From positions 510,769 to 574,768 of the forward strand of contig NZ_KB892834.1 in NCBI RefSeq assembly GCF_000373965.1: 64,000 nucleotides of DNA, written 5' to 3'. The notes under the pieces are model-generated. The model was given only the letters and a program-made list of their open reading frames with translations, did not search any database and was not told the DNA's origin. This DNA is from Uliginosibacterium gangwonense DSM 18521 (GTDB lineage Bacteria; Pseudomonadota; Gammaproteobacteria; Burkholderiales; Rhodocyclaceae). Positions 52,549-61,403 of the stretch are shown here, piece after piece (within the stretch, counting starts at the first letter, position 1; each line of letters opens with the position of its first letter). Both the position numbers and the translations under genes were made by a program.

Positions 52549-53199
52549 TCAGACGCCGGTGCGATTGCCCCAGATCACACGGTGCATCTGCAACTGCATG
52601 CGCACCGGCAGGTGATCGCGGAGAATCCACTCGGCAAGTTTATGGGGCGGCAGCGTGCCTGCCACGGGTGAGAGCAGCACGGTGCAGCGTTGATGCAGAT
52701 GATGCTCATGCAGCATCTCGCGGGCCCAGAGGTAGTCCTGCTCGTCGGAGATGATGATCTTCAGTTCATCGCTTGCGCGCAACAGCGGGATATTTTCCAG
52801 CCGGTTCTTGCTGACTTCGCCTGAGCCGGGGGCCTTCAAGTCCATGATCCGCGACACGCGTGGATTGACTTCGGCAATGTCCAGCGCGCCACTGGTTTCC
52901 AGCGACACAGAGTAGCCCGCGTCGCACAGGGCATGCAGCAAGGTCAGGCAATGCTTCTGGGCCAGTGGCTCGCCCCCGGTGACGCACACATAGGGTGTCT
53001 GGTGGCGGGCCACTTCGGCCAGGATCTCATCAATGCTGTGGTGGGTGCCGCCGGTAAAGGCGTATTCCGTATCACACCAACTGCAACGCAGCGGGCACCC
53101 GGTGAGGCGTACAAAAACCGTGGGCAGCCCGGCACGCGTCGATTCCCCTTGCAGGGAATAGAAAATCTCACTGATGCGCAAACGCGGGGGGCTGCTCAT
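52549..53199 (-). CDS. queE: 7-carboxy-7-deazaguanine synthase QueE
   Basis: QueE is a radical-SAM enzyme that contracts 6-carboxytetrahydropterin to CDG in queuosine synthesis. The 216-residue sequence shows EIFYSLQGESTRAGLPTVFV and the cluster motif TGCPLRCSWCDTEYAF (CX3CX2C), then VTGGEPLAQ. It sits between cpoB (4 bp away) and queC, a link seen widely in Proteobacteria. Confidence 0.96.
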   Translation of the reverse strand: MSSPPRLRISEIFYSLQGESTRAGLPTVFVRLTGCPLRCSWCDTEYAFTGGTHHSIDEILAEVARHQTPYVCVTGGEPLAQKHCLTLLHALCDAGYSVSLETSGALDIAEVNPRVSRIMDLKAPGSGEVSKNRLENIPLLRASDELKIIISDEQDYLWAREMLHEHHLHQRCTVLLSPVAGTLPPHKLAEWILRDHLPVRMQLQMHRVIWGNRTGV

Positions 53200-53203
53200 G
53201 GGC

Positions 53204-54004
53204 TTACTTCTTCTTCAAACGTTGCTTGGCGACCTTGGCCGCTTCGCTATTGGGGTACTTGGCGATCAGCTTATCCAGTGCGGCACGTTCGGCCTTTGCG
53301 TCGCCCAGTTCTTTTTGAACGCCGGAGAGGCCCAACAGGGCATCCGGGGCGAGGATGTCATCCGGCCAGGTATTGGCAACCTTGGTGTAGGCGTCGCGTG
53401 CGCCTTCAAAGTCATGCGCCTTGACTAGGGATGCGCCCAGCCAGAAATTGGCCCCTGGCAGAAAACCGCTCTTGGGGTAATTCTTGATGAACTGTTTGAA
53501 GCCTGCGGCCGCATCGACATGCTTGCCGCCGCGCAGGGCGTTGATGGCAGCCTCATAGTCCCGGCTTTCCTGGGCAGGGTCTGATGAAGCGCTCTGGGCC
53601 GGGCCATCGGCCTTGGCACCCGGCGCCGATTGGCTGGTGGGGATGGCTCCGCCCTGCTGTAGCTGGGCCAGCGCGCCTTCCAGGCGACGCACCCGGTTAT
53701 CCAGGTCGATATAGAAATCTTTTTGGCGCTTCTGGGTCTGGTCCGCGTCGTTGCTCAACACTTCGATCTGCCCCGTCAGGCGCGCCAGATCCTGGCGCAG
53801 CGCCTCAATCTGGGCAATTTGCCGGGTCTGGTTATTCAGCACCAGCTCATTTGAGGCTTCCACTTTTTGCAGACGGGTTTCAACATCCTGACGTGTCTGC
53901 TCGATCCGGCGGCGCGCTTCATCATCATCAAACAGCCCTGCATGGGCAGGCGGTAGCCAGGATAAGAGTGTCAGACAAGCGAGCAACGAGAGACGGTTTT
54001 TCAA
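53204..54004 (-). CDS. cpoB: Cell division coordinator CpoB (YbgF), coiled-coil and TPR periplasmic protein
   Basis: CpoB links the Tol-Pal machine with peptidoglycan synthesis at the septum. The protein of about 266 residues has a signal peptide (LSLLACLTLLSWLPPAHA), a trimerising coiled coil (about 25-110, ETRLQKVEASNELVLNNQTR) and C-terminal TPRs (YEAAINALRGGKHVDAAAGF, YPKSGFLPGANFWLG). TTG 54004 is chosen as start because AGGAG lies 7 nt upstream and the signal peptide follows; the frame is open to 54091 but that adds an implausible N-terminus. Confidence 0.92.
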   Translation of the reverse strand: MKNRLSLLACLTLLSWLPPAHAGLFDDDEARRRIEQTRQDVETRLQKVEASNELVLNNQTRQIAQIEALRQDLARLTGQIEVLSNDADQTQKRQKDFYIDLDNRVRRLEGALAQLQQGGAIPTSQSAPGAKADGPAQSASSDPAQESRDYEAAINALRGGKHVDAAAGFKQFIKNYPKSGFLPGANFWLGASLVKAHDFEGARDAYTKVANTWPDDILAPDALLGLSGVQKELGDAKAERAALDKLIAKYPNSEAAKVAKQRLKKK

Positions 54005-54149
54005 GGCTGTTCTCCTGAAAACAGGGGCACAAGCGTGCAGATTACAATGCAGAACCCGGCCAGCAGAGCCTGCCCGCCTTGGGGCGGACACACTCCGGCT
54101 GTGCCGGGTGGGGCCAGGGGATTATCCCCTAGAGCAAACAACGGGCGGA

Positions 54150-54692
54150 TTAGTATTCGCCGTTGTAGAGGATGTCGTCACGACGGTTTTCAGCCCAGGA
54201 GGCTTCGTCATGACCGGTTGCACGGGGCTTTTCCTTGCCCAGGCTGACGGCTTCAATCTGGCTGTCCTTGACGCCCAGCGTGGTCAAGGTTTGCTTGACG
54301 GCGTTGGCGCGCTTTTGGCCCAGGGCCAGGTTGTATTCGCTGGAGCCGCGTTCATCGGCGTTGCCTTGGACGAGCACCTTGGCGTCGCCATTGGCCTTCA
54401 GGAACTTGGCGTGAGCTTCAACCAGGGGCATGTAGTCGAGCTTGACTTCATACTTGTCGAAGTCGAAATACACGCTGCGCTTGGACAGGATGTTGTTCGG
54501 GTCCTTCAGCGCATCCCAAGGGTTAGCCTTCTTGGTGGTATCTGCAGCCTGGGTCACGGCGGGAGTCGTGGGGGTAGTGGTGGTTGCAGTGCCAGCAGTC
54601 GGGGTGGTCGGCGCGGCTTGTTCAGTCGGCGTCGTGGTACAAGCTGCCAACAAGGCAGACAGGATGACAGAGGCGAGAAGGGTTTTCTTCAT
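54150..54692 (-). CDS. pal: Peptidoglycan-associated lipoprotein Pal
   Basis: Pal is the outer-membrane lipoprotein that binds peptidoglycan and TolB. The 180-residue protein has a lipobox (LSALLAAC), a Thr/Ala/Pro-rich linker and an OmpA-like domain (VYFDFDKYEVKLDYMPLVEA, then GNADERGSSEYNLALGQKRA). ATG 54692 is preceded by CGGAG, better than the in-frame ATG at 54719. It lies between tolB and cpoB. Confidence 0.96.
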   Translation of the reverse strand: MKKTLLASVILSALLAACTTTPTEQAAPTTPTAGTATTTTPTTPAVTQAADTTKKANPWDALKDPNNILSKRSVYFDFDKYEVKLDYMPLVEAHAKFLKANGDAKVLVQGNADERGSSEYNLALGQKRANAVKQTLTTLGVKDSQIEAVSLGKEKPRATGHDEASWAENRRDDILYNGEY

Positions 54693-54735
54693 AGTGTTCT
54701 CCGGACAGTAATTAAACAAGCGTCACACGGTCATT

Positions 54736-56007
54736 TTACTTGGCGAGCGGCCCCCATGCTGGTTCGCGAACATCGCCAACCTGGGCACTGCTCAGGCGCT
54801 GACGCACACGGCCATCAATGGATACTGTTGCCAATACACCACGGCCACCAACCTCGGTTGCATACAGGATGGTGCGCCCGTCGGGTGCAAAACTGGGCGA
54901 TTCATCCTTGGCGGAATCAGTCAGGATCTGGGTCTGCTGCGTTGCCAGATCCTGCACGGTGACCTGGAACATGCCGTTGTTACGGGCGATATAGGCCAAG
55001 GTTTTTCCGTCAGGAGAGATGCGAGGGCTCACATTGTAACTCCCTTCGAAGGTTACGCGTTGCGCATTGCCCCCTTCGGCAGGAATCTTGTAGATCTGCG
55101 GGCTGCCGCCGCGATCTGAAGTGAAATAGATAGAGGCCCCATCGGGCGAGAAGACCGGCTCGGTATCGATCCCTGCTGAGGTGGTCAGGCGGCGCAGGCC
55201 CGAGCCATCGGCGTTGAGCAGATAGAGCTGCGACAGGCCATCCTTGGTCAGCGTAACGGCCAGCTTGCGGCCATCGGGCGACCAGGCCGGAGCAGAATTG
55301 GAGCCCTTGAAGTTGGCCAGCACAAAAGGCATCGAACTGCCCAGGGGGCGGACGTAGACGATAGGTTTCTTCTTCTCGAAGCTGACATAGGCGATGCGGC
55401 TACCGTCGGGCGACCAGGCGGGCGAGATGATGGGTTCGCCAGAGATCAGCGCGGCCTGCGGGTTTTGCCCGTCAGAATCATCCACCATCAGGCGGTAGCG
55501 TTTGCCTTGCCGTTCAATATAGGCGATGCGGGTCGAGAAAATGCCAGGCAGACCCGTCAGGCGCTGGTAGATGATGTCCGCGATCTGGTGCCCGGTGCGG
55601 CGGGCAGTCTCGGTACGAAAAGTAATGGCCTGGCCTTCGAGCTGGCTCTGCTTGGTGGTATCAAACAGGCGGAAGCGCACTTCCATGCGCCCATCGGCCA
55701 AGGAATTGACTGTGCCGAGCACCAGCGCGTCAGCACCACGGCCGCGCCATTGGCTGAAATCCGGGCTGGGGACTTCAGGTGCGGCGACCCCGGCAGTATC
55801 AATCAGCTTGAAGACACCACTACGGTTCAGGTCAAACTGGATGACTTCGCTGATCGCAGCGGGCAGCTTGTTTTCCCCCGCAAATGAGGCGACTGCGATG
55901 GGCAGGCGGTTGGCCCCTGCTCCTGAAATCTCAATGGTCAATTGAGCAAAACAAGCACTGCTGGCGATCAGGCTCAGCAGGCCCAAAAGAAATTTTCTGC
56001 GTAACAT
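54736..56007 (-). CDS. tolB: Tol-Pal system beta-propeller protein TolB
   Basis: TolB is a periplasmic propeller that cycles between Pal and TolA. The 423-residue protein has a signal peptide (FLLGLLSLIASSACFA), the N-terminal TolB domain (VIQFDLNRSGVFKLID) and repeated propeller blades with the SPDGSRIAYVS, SPDGRKLAVT and SPDGASIYFTSDR pattern. It is separated from tolA by about 400 bp that hold a second TolA-domain frame. Confidence 0.97.
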   Translation of the reverse strand: MLRRKFLLGLLSLIASSACFAQLTIEISGAGANRLPIAVASFAGENKLPAAISEVIQFDLNRSGVFKLIDTAGVAAPEVPSPDFSQWRGRGADALVLGTVNSLADGRMEVRFRLFDTTKQSQLEGQAITFRTETARRTGHQIADIIYQRLTGLPGIFSTRIAYIERQGKRYRLMVDDSDGQNPQAALISGEPIISPAWSPDGSRIAYVSFEKKKPIVYVRPLGSSMPFVLANFKGSNSAPAWSPDGRKLAVTLTKDGLSQLYLLNADGSGLRRLTTSAGIDTEPVFSPDGASIYFTSDRGGSPQIYKIPAEGGNAQRVTFEGSYNVSPRISPDGKTLAYIARNNGMFQVTVQDLATQQTQILTDSAKDESPSFAPDGRTILYATEVGGRGVLATVSIDGRVRQRLSSAQVGDVREPAWGPLAK

Positions 56008-56029
56008 GGGTGGATTTTACCGTTCTCGC

Positions 56030-56392
56030 TCAATCGCGCAGTGGATCAAAAACAAGTTTTAGCGTTTTTTCAAAAACTTCTGGCAACAAAGGGCTTGGCA
56101 AAGGCGCGGAACGCAGGTTCGCGCATTTGACAGCAGTGCCTTGCTTTGAGTTCCGCAAAATTTGACTCAAGCGTAACGCACCAATGTTGCCATCTGGCAA
56201 CAGCCCCCGCCCAAATGCATGCCGGTGGCTGTTGCTGCCGGGTGACAATGCCGACTGATTGTGAATTTTGACACGAATTGGCCCAAACCACACCTGTTTG
56301 CCGCCTCCCAAAGGAGCAGTTGCCCTGCCTGTCTGTGTGATCAGCCTAGTCAAGCCTAGCAGGGGTGCCGCGAAGAGTCTTTGGGGATGCAT
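56030..56392 (-). CDS. Second, diverged TolA C-terminal-domain reading frame (possible remnant)
   Basis: This open frame of about 120 residues has no stop and ends EVFEKTLKLVFDPLRD, closely matching the end of TolA (EVFQRSLTLVFHPLRDE). Further matches are APLPSPLLP against SPLPMPSKQ, GLLPDGNIG against DLLPDCSLA, and WFGPIRVKI against the TolA helix that precedes its beta strands. It begins 15 bp after the tolA stop, lacks a clear ribosome site and has no membrane anchor or signal peptide. It is either a decaying tandem duplicate of domain III or a small expressed TolA-III-like protein. Confidence 0.55.
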   Translation of the reverse strand: MHPQRLFAAPLLGLTRLITQTGRATAPLGGGKQVWFGPIRVKIHNQSALSPGSNSHRHAFGRGLLPDGNIGALRLSQILRNSKQGTAVKCANLRSAPLPSPLLPEVFEKTLKLVFDPLRD

Positions 56393-56407
56393 GATCAATT
56401 AGGGCGT

Positions 56408-57277
56408 TTACTCGTCGCGCAAGGGGTGGAACACAAGGGTCAGAGACCTTTGGAACACCTCTTGTTTGGACGGCATGGGCAGGGGGCTGGCCTTGATGAT
56501 CGCGTTTTTGATTGCCTCATCCAGCACCGGGTTGCCCGAACTTTTGACCAGTTGCGGGTCTTGCGCCAGCGAGCAGTCTGGCAGCAGATCGATTTTGAAG
56601 GTGGCGGTGGGGTCTCCCTTCACGCTCGGAGGCAGAATCAGCTTACCGCGAACCTTGCCTTCAATCTTCTTCTTCCATTCATCCAGTGCGTTACCCAAGG
56701 CAGCATTGCCCACGCGACGCTGGGTGTCCTGGTTCATCATGGCGGCCATGCGGTCACTGGTACTGTCGCGGCTGGTGTTGTTGGAGCGGTTGATGCGGCT
56801 GACCCGGTCGCTGTCCATTTTCAACAACTCATCATTGCGGTCAACGTCCTTTTTCGGTTCGGGTTTGGACTCTGACTTTTTGGGCTCGGGCTTAGGTTCA
56901 GGCTTTTTCGGTTCAGGTCTGGGCTCCGGTTTGGGTTCGGGCTTGGGCTCTTCCTTCTTGGGCTTTTTTTCGGGTTGCTTGATGGCAATGTCCGGTTTGA
57001 CCGGTGGTGGCGGCTCATCCACAGGTTCCGGGCGAGGCTGGGGCTTGATCACCGGTGCAGGCGGTTCGGGCTTAGGCTGTGGCGCGGCAGTCGGTGGGGG
57101 CGGCAGTGCGGGCAGGCTGGCGACCAGATCGGCGCTGATCGTTTCGGAGGGGTTGCTTTGCCAATGCATGCCATAGAACAACACCAGCAGCAGCACGCCG
57201 TGCATGGCCACGCTGGCAGCGATGGCGCCCCACTTGGTTGCAGGGCTTTCGACGGGACGGTAGAGGCTTGATTCCAC
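56408..57277 (-). CDS. tolA: Tol-Pal envelope protein TolA
   Basis: TolA spans the periplasm and transmits proton-motive energy from TolQR to TolB-Pal. The 289-residue protein has a single N-terminal helix (WGAIAASVAMHGVLLLVLFY), a Pro/Lys/Glu-rich domain II (repeats such as KPEPKPEPRPEPKK) and the C-terminal domain III (KIDLLPDCSLAQ through LVFHPLRDE). Domain II is more Pro-rich than the helical enterobacterial form. It follows tolR by 6 bp. Confidence 0.94.
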   Translation of the reverse strand: MESSLYRPVESPATKWGAIAASVAMHGVLLLVLFYGMHWQSNPSETISADLVASLPALPPPPTAAPQPKPEPPAPVIKPQPRPEPVDEPPPPVKPDIAIKQPEKKPKKEEPKPEPKPEPRPEPKKPEPKPEPKKSESKPEPKKDVDRNDELLKMDSDRVSRINRSNNTSRDSTSDRMAAMMNQDTQRRVGNAALGNALDEWKKKIEGKVRGKLILPPSVKGDPTATFKIDLLPDCSLAQDPQLVKSSGNPVLDEAIKNAIIKASPLPMPSKQEVFQRSLTLVFHPLRDE

Positions 57278-57283
57278 TGCGAT

Positions 57284-57697
57284 TTACTTCTCAGCAGGCT
57301 TTACGAGCAGGCCCACTTTGGCGATCTGGTTGCGTTGTAGCAGGTCCATGACCTGCATCACGGCGTCGTAGCGCACGCGCTTTTCAGCTTCGATCACAAC
57401 CGGTTTTTCGGGGTCGCTGGCCTGCGCATCACGCAGACGGGCCACCAACTCTTCCTTGTCGACCGGCATGGCTTCCTGGGGCGAGCCACGGTCTTTGAGC
57501 GTCCAGTCATTTTCCTTGTTGATGTGGATGACCATGGGCTGTTTGGCCGTGGGGGCCGAGGTCTTGGCTACGCTGGGCAGATCCACCGTGCCGGTGGGCA
57601 TCATCGGGGCAGTGACCATGAAGATCACCAGCAGCACCAGCATCACGTCGATGTAGGGCACGACGTTGATCTGGTTCATCAGGCGACGTTGTCGCAT
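57284..57697 (-). CDS. tolR: Tol-Pal proton-channel subunit TolR
   Basis: TolR, of the ExbD/TolR family, forms the energising channel with TolQ. The 137-residue protein has one helix with the proton-path Asp in INVVPYIDVMLVLLVIFMV (Asp near residue 17), then a periplasmic domain. It lies between tolQ and tolA with tight spacing. Confidence 0.95.
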   Translation of the reverse strand: MRQRRLMNQINVVPYIDVMLVLLVIFMVTAPMMPTGTVDLPSVAKTSAPTAKQPMVIHINKENDWTLKDRGSPQEAMPVDKEELVARLRDAQASDPEKPVVIEAEKRVRYDAVMQVMDLLQRNQIAKVGLLVKPAEK

Positions 57698-57716
57698 GTT
57701 CTACGTGCCTCCCCGT

Positions 57717-58388
57717 TCAGCGCAACTGGCGTTGCAGGATGTTGGAGAACTCTTCCACAAAGCTCTCGAAACGGATGCTCAGGCGGTCAATGTCATGGGC
57801 GTAGCGGTTATAGGCCAGCACGGCAGGGATGGCGGCAAACAGGCCGATGGCCGTGGCCACCAGCGCCTCGGCAATCCCAGGGGCGACGTGGGCCAGGGTG
57901 GCGGAGCTGACGTTGGAGAGCCCACGGAAGGCGTTCATGATCCCCCAGACCGTACCGAACAGACCGATGTAGGGGCTGACCGAACCGACCGAGGCGAGGA
58001 AGGCCAGATGCGCTTCCAGGTCGTCGAGTTCGCGCTGGTAGGTCGCCCGCATCGCGCGGCGCGCACCGTTGATGATGTCAGAGGCTTCCAGGGTCTTCTG
58101 GCCGTGGAGCTTGGAGAATTCACGGTAACCCGCCTCGAAGATGCGGCCCAGCGGCCCGGCGCTGTCACGATCATTGGAGATGTTGCGGAACAGAATGGTC
58201 AGGTCGCCCCCGCTCCAGAAGGATTGCTCGAAATCGGCGGTGGCGGAGCGGGCCGCGCTGATGGAGAAACCCTTGTAGAAGATCCAATACCAGGACATGA
58301 AAGAAATGCTGGCCAGGATGGCCATGACGATCTTGACGACCAGGCTGGCCTGGGCGATCAGGGTAAGGATGGATAAATCTTCGGTCAT
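57717..58388 (-). CDS. tolQ: Tol-Pal proton-channel subunit TolQ
   Basis: TolQ, of the MotA/ExbB/TolQ family, is the multi-helix membrane part of the Tol motor. The 223-residue protein has a first helix (LVVKIVMAILASISFMSWYW) and the conserved pair of C-terminal helices (VSPYIGLFGTVWGIMNAFRG and ALVATAIGLFAAIPAVLAYN). The start overlaps the ybgC stop by 4 bp. Confidence 0.96.
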   Translation of the reverse strand: MTEDLSILTLIAQASLVVKIVMAILASISFMSWYWIFYKGFSISAARSATADFEQSFWSGGDLTILFRNISNDRDSAGPLGRIFEAGYREFSKLHGQKTLEASDIINGARRAMRATYQRELDDLEAHLAFLASVGSVSPYIGLFGTVWGIMNAFRGLSNVSSATLAHVAPGIAEALVATAIGLFAAIPAVLAYNRYAHDIDRLSIRFESFVEEFSNILQRQLR

Positions 58389-58810
58389 GCTTTGCTTTCA
58401 AATAAGGGGCGCAGGTCGTCAGGGATGCGGGCAGCACGGCGTTGCGCCCAGTCGACACAAGCCACCTTGACGGTGGCGGCAAACAACAGCGTGCCGCCAC
58501 GACGGACTTCCTGGCGGAAGGTGATGGTAGCGGCTCCCAGCCCCGCGATGGTGGAGATGACCGCCAATTCGTCATCAAGTTCCGCAGATTTCAGATAATC
58601 GGCACTGAAATGCGCTACGACAAAGGCCAGACTACGCTCGGTGAGCAGGTGGTGCTGGCTGATGCCCAGGCTGCGTAGCCATTCGGTGCGTGCGCGTTCA
58701 CAGAACTTGAGATAGTTTGCGTAATACACTACGCCCCCGGCGTCGGTGTCCTCGTAATAGACGCGTACAGGCCACACAGACTGAAGGGGGAGGTGCTGGA
58801 TTTCGTTCAT
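58385..58810 (-). CDS. ybgC: Tol-Pal-associated acyl-CoA thioesterase YbgC
   Basis: YbgC is a hot-dog-fold thioesterase encoded at the head of most tol operons. The 141-residue protein shows VRVYYEDTDAGGVVYYANYL with the catalytic Asp, then FCERARTEWLRSLG. Its exact substrate in the Tol context is uncertain; short-chain acyl-CoA and phospholipid links have been proposed. It is the first gene of the leftward block, and its promoter must lie in 58811-58966, shared with dksA. Confidence 0.95.
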   Translation of the reverse strand: MNEIQHLPLQSVWPVRVYYEDTDAGGVVYYANYLKFCERARTEWLRSLGISQHHLLTERSLAFVVAHFSADYLKSAELDDELAVISTIAGLGAATITFRQEVRRGGTLLFAATVKVACVDWAQRRAARIPDDLRPLFESKA

Positions 58811-58966
58811 CCTGCTATTGTAACGTCACATTGAGATGCTACTGGTCCGCCAGATGGCGAAATCCCGAATATCTGCCTACTGTGAAAGTAACGAATAGTA
58901 CGGCAGAATGTTGGGTTGCTATGTTTAAGCAAATTTAACCAAACCAACCAGATGGGGAGTGTTTCC

Positions 58967-59374
58967 ATGCCGCTGACTGAATCCGAACTGTTGGCGATGC
59001 CAGAATCGGACTACATGAATACCGAGCAGATCGAGTTTTTCAATGCTCGGCTGCTGGCTATGCGCATTGAGCTTCAAGCCAAGGTCGATGAGACCGTTGA
59101 ACATATGCGCGAGCAGGAAACCGTAGCCGATCCGGCCGACCGCGCCACTGTTGAAGAAGAGCATGCGTTGGAGTTGCGTACTCGTGACCGTGAGCGCAAG
59201 CTATTAAAAAAGATTGATCAGGCTTTGGGCAGGATTACCGATGGCAGCTATGGTTTCTGCGAAGAGACCGGGGAGCCCATCGGCTTGGCGCGCCTGATTG
59301 CCCGCCCAACCGCCACACTGTCTGTGGAAGCGCAGACGCGTCGGGAGCGCATGCAGAAGTTGTATGCCGACTAG
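58967..59374 (+). CDS. dksA: RNA polymerase-binding transcription factor DksA, cysteine-poor type
   Basis: DksA binds the RNA polymerase secondary channel and works with ppGpp. The 135-residue protein has the coiled-coil tip region (ETVADPADRATVEEEHALEL) with conserved acidic residues, and the C-terminal globular part YGFCEETGEPIGLARLIARP. Only the first of the four zinc-finger cysteines remains; the others are Thr, Ser and Ala (CEETG, LSVEA), so zinc binding is not expected. ATG 58967 follows GGGGAG; ATG 58952 is possible. Confidence 0.93.
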   Translation: MPLTESELLAMPESDYMNTEQIEFFNARLLAMRIELQAKVDETVEHMREQETVADPADRATVEEEHALELRTRDRERKLLKKIDQALGRITDGSYGFCEETGEPIGLARLIARPTATLSVEAQTRRERMQKLYAD

Positions 59375-59512
59375 GCTTTTCTACTGCTTGGAAACATTGG
59401 TAGAGATGTAGATGTAGAATGGAAGTTGCCAGACAAAGCGGCCTCCCGATAAGCTGTAAGCTAAAATAACTGGCACTTCCTGCAATAAAGTTTCTTGATC
59501 GGTCGCACGCAA

Positions 59513-60685
59513 ATGGTTCTCTCATTTTTTGGTAAGAAGCCTCAAGGTGATAGCAAAGGCGTGGGGTCTGCCGACTCGGGCAAAGGCGAGTCGACGACTA
59601 CCATGGACTTTTCTCATATCGCCGGGGGTGATATGGGGCGCGCCTTGGCGGCGGCGGCTGACAAGATTCAGGTTCAAGAAGTGACGTATGAAGATGTCGC
59701 GGCCATTGAAGAGGCCGCGATTCTTTTCGCCAATGCCAATGAAGATGGTGCCAAGGCGGTGCTGGAAGAGGCCATCAATGGTGTCGGCTCCCAGTCCGAA
59801 CGCATTTGGGCCATGCTCTTTGACCTGTACCGCCTGATTGGTGACAAGGCCAGTTTCGATGCGCGTGGGGTGGCCTATGCCCAGGCCTACGAAAAATCTC
59901 CCCCCGTCTGGCAGGGCTGCGCACCGCAGGCCGCCGCAGCGCCCGCACGCGACGGGGCACCAGCAGTCAATCTCACCGGGGTGCTCTCAGGGGCCGCACG
60001 CACGCAGTTTGAGCAGTTGGCGCGGATAGGCGTCAAGATGGGCAAGCTCAAGATCGAGTTGTCGCGCCTCAAGGGGATCGATGAAGCAGGCTGCATCCTG
60101 TTCAATGACACGTTGGCCATGCTCAAGCAGGGCAAGGTCAAGGTTGCGATGGGTGGGGCGCAGCAGGCGCTGAGTTTGTTGGAACCCCGTTTGAAGGTGG
60201 GGGAACCTGAAGGCCGGGTGTACTGGCAAGTGGCCCTGGCCCTCATGCAGCAACTGGGCGACCAGGAAAAGTTTGAGGATATGGCAGTCAACTATGCCAT
60301 CACCTTTGAAGAGTCTCCGCCCTCCTGGGATGCGCCTGTAAGCGATCCGACCGAATCGGTGGTGACGGCGCCAGAACCCGTCGCTGCGGTGATGCCACCG
60401 GCGCGAGAATGCTTCATTCTGGATGGTGTGGTCAGCGGCTCGCAGCCTGATGTGGTGCGCAAGCTGGCGGTGTACGCCTCCGAGCATGGCAACATGATCG
60501 AGATTGATGCCTCTGGGCTCCAGCGGCTGGAATTTGTGAGTGCCGGTTCACTGTTCAACCAGTTTGCCACCCTGCAAGGCCAAGGCAAACTCTGTGTGAT
60601 TCGCCATCCCAACGAGATGGTGGCTGCCCTGATGCGGGTGATGGGCATCGATCAGGTCGCACAGATCGAGTACAAGAAGTTCTGA
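59513..60685 (+). CDS. STAS-domain protein with a central helical region
   Basis: The 390-residue cytoplasmic protein starts MVLSFFGKKPQGD. It has a helical segment (about 60-130), a middle STAS-like or TPR region (VNLTGVLSGAARTQFEQLAR, ELSRLKGIDEAGCILFN) and a C-terminal STAS domain of the MlaB type (RECFILDGVVSGSQPDVVRK, MIEIDASGLQRLEFVSAGSL). Such proteins sit ahead of hslVU in several Betaproteobacteria, but no function is established to my knowledge. An anti-sigma or lipid-transport role is only suggested by the fold. Confidence 0.75.
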   Translation: MVLSFFGKKPQGDSKGVGSADSGKGESTTTMDFSHIAGGDMGRALAAAADKIQVQEVTYEDVAAIEEAAILFANANEDGAKAVLEEAINGVGSQSERIWAMLFDLYRLIGDKASFDARGVAYAQAYEKSPPVWQGCAPQAAAAPARDGAPAVNLTGVLSGAARTQFEQLARIGVKMGKLKIELSRLKGIDEAGCILFNDTLAMLKQGKVKVAMGGAQQALSLLEPRLKVGEPEGRVYWQVALALMQQLGDQEKFEDMAVNYAITFEESPPSWDAPVSDPTESVVTAPEPVAAVMPPARECFILDGVVSGSQPDVVRKLAVYASEHGNMIEIDASGLQRLEFVSAGSLFNQFATLQGQGKLCVIRHPNEMVAALMRVMGIDQVAQIEYKKF

Positions 60686-60787
60686 TCTTTCGCCTGGATC
60701 TCTTGAATCCTGGCAGAACGCACCCATCTGTTTTTCCGTTACGCCCTGGCATCATGCCCAAGGGGCCTTCTTACGGAGAACATCCAC

Positions 60788-61357
60788 ATGGAGCAATACC
60801 ACGGCACCACCATCCTGTCGGTACGGCGCGGCAACAAGGTTGCGCTCGGTGGCGACGGTCAGGTCACGCTGGGCAATATCGTCATCAAGGGTAGCGCCCG
60901 CAAGGTACGCCGCATCTATCAGGATCGTATCCTGGCCGGTTTTGCCGGCGGCACGGCGGATGCTTTTACGCTTTTTGAGCGCTTTGAAGCCAAACTCGAA
61001 AAGCATCAGGGTAACCTGCTGCGTAGCGCCGTAGAACTCGCCAAGGACTGGCGGACTGACCGGGCCTTGCGCCGCCTGGAGGCGATGCTCGCAGTGGCTG
61101 ATCTGGAACACTCATTGGTGATTACTGGCAACGGTGATGTGCTCGAACCCGAGCAAGGCATCGTGGCAATCGGTAGTGGGGGCGCCTATGCCCAGGCGGC
61201 TGCCCGTGCCCTGATCGAAAATACCGAACTGGCCCCTGCCGAGGTGGTCAAAAAAGCGCTCACGATTGCGGGTGACCTGTGCATCTACACCAACCAGAAC
61301 CACATCATCGAAACGCTTGATGGTTCTGACGCAAGGCCCGCCCTGCTCGAAAAATAA
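60788..61357 (+). CDS. hslV: ATP-dependent protease HslVU, peptidase subunit HslV
   Basis: HslV is a proteasome-like Thr peptidase forming a double hexamer. The 189-residue protein starts [20 protein letters not shown], with the catalytic Thr exposed after the short propeptide. GDGQVTLGN and [14 protein letters not shown] are further landmarks. It is followed by hslU after 46 bp. Confidence 0.97.
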   Translation: MEQYHGTTILSVRRGNKVALGGDGQVTLGNIVIKGSARKVRRIYQDRILAGFAGGTADAFTLFERFEAKLEKHQGNLLRSAVELAKDWRTDRALRRLEAMLAVADLEHSLVITGNGDVLEPEQGIVAIGSGGAYAQAAARALIENTELAPAEVVKKALTIAGDLCIYTNQNHIIETLDGSDARPALLEK

Positions 61358-61403
61358 GGACTTGCGCGGCAAGCCGCCCCTTCCCGTTTTCAGGATTCCG
61401 CCC

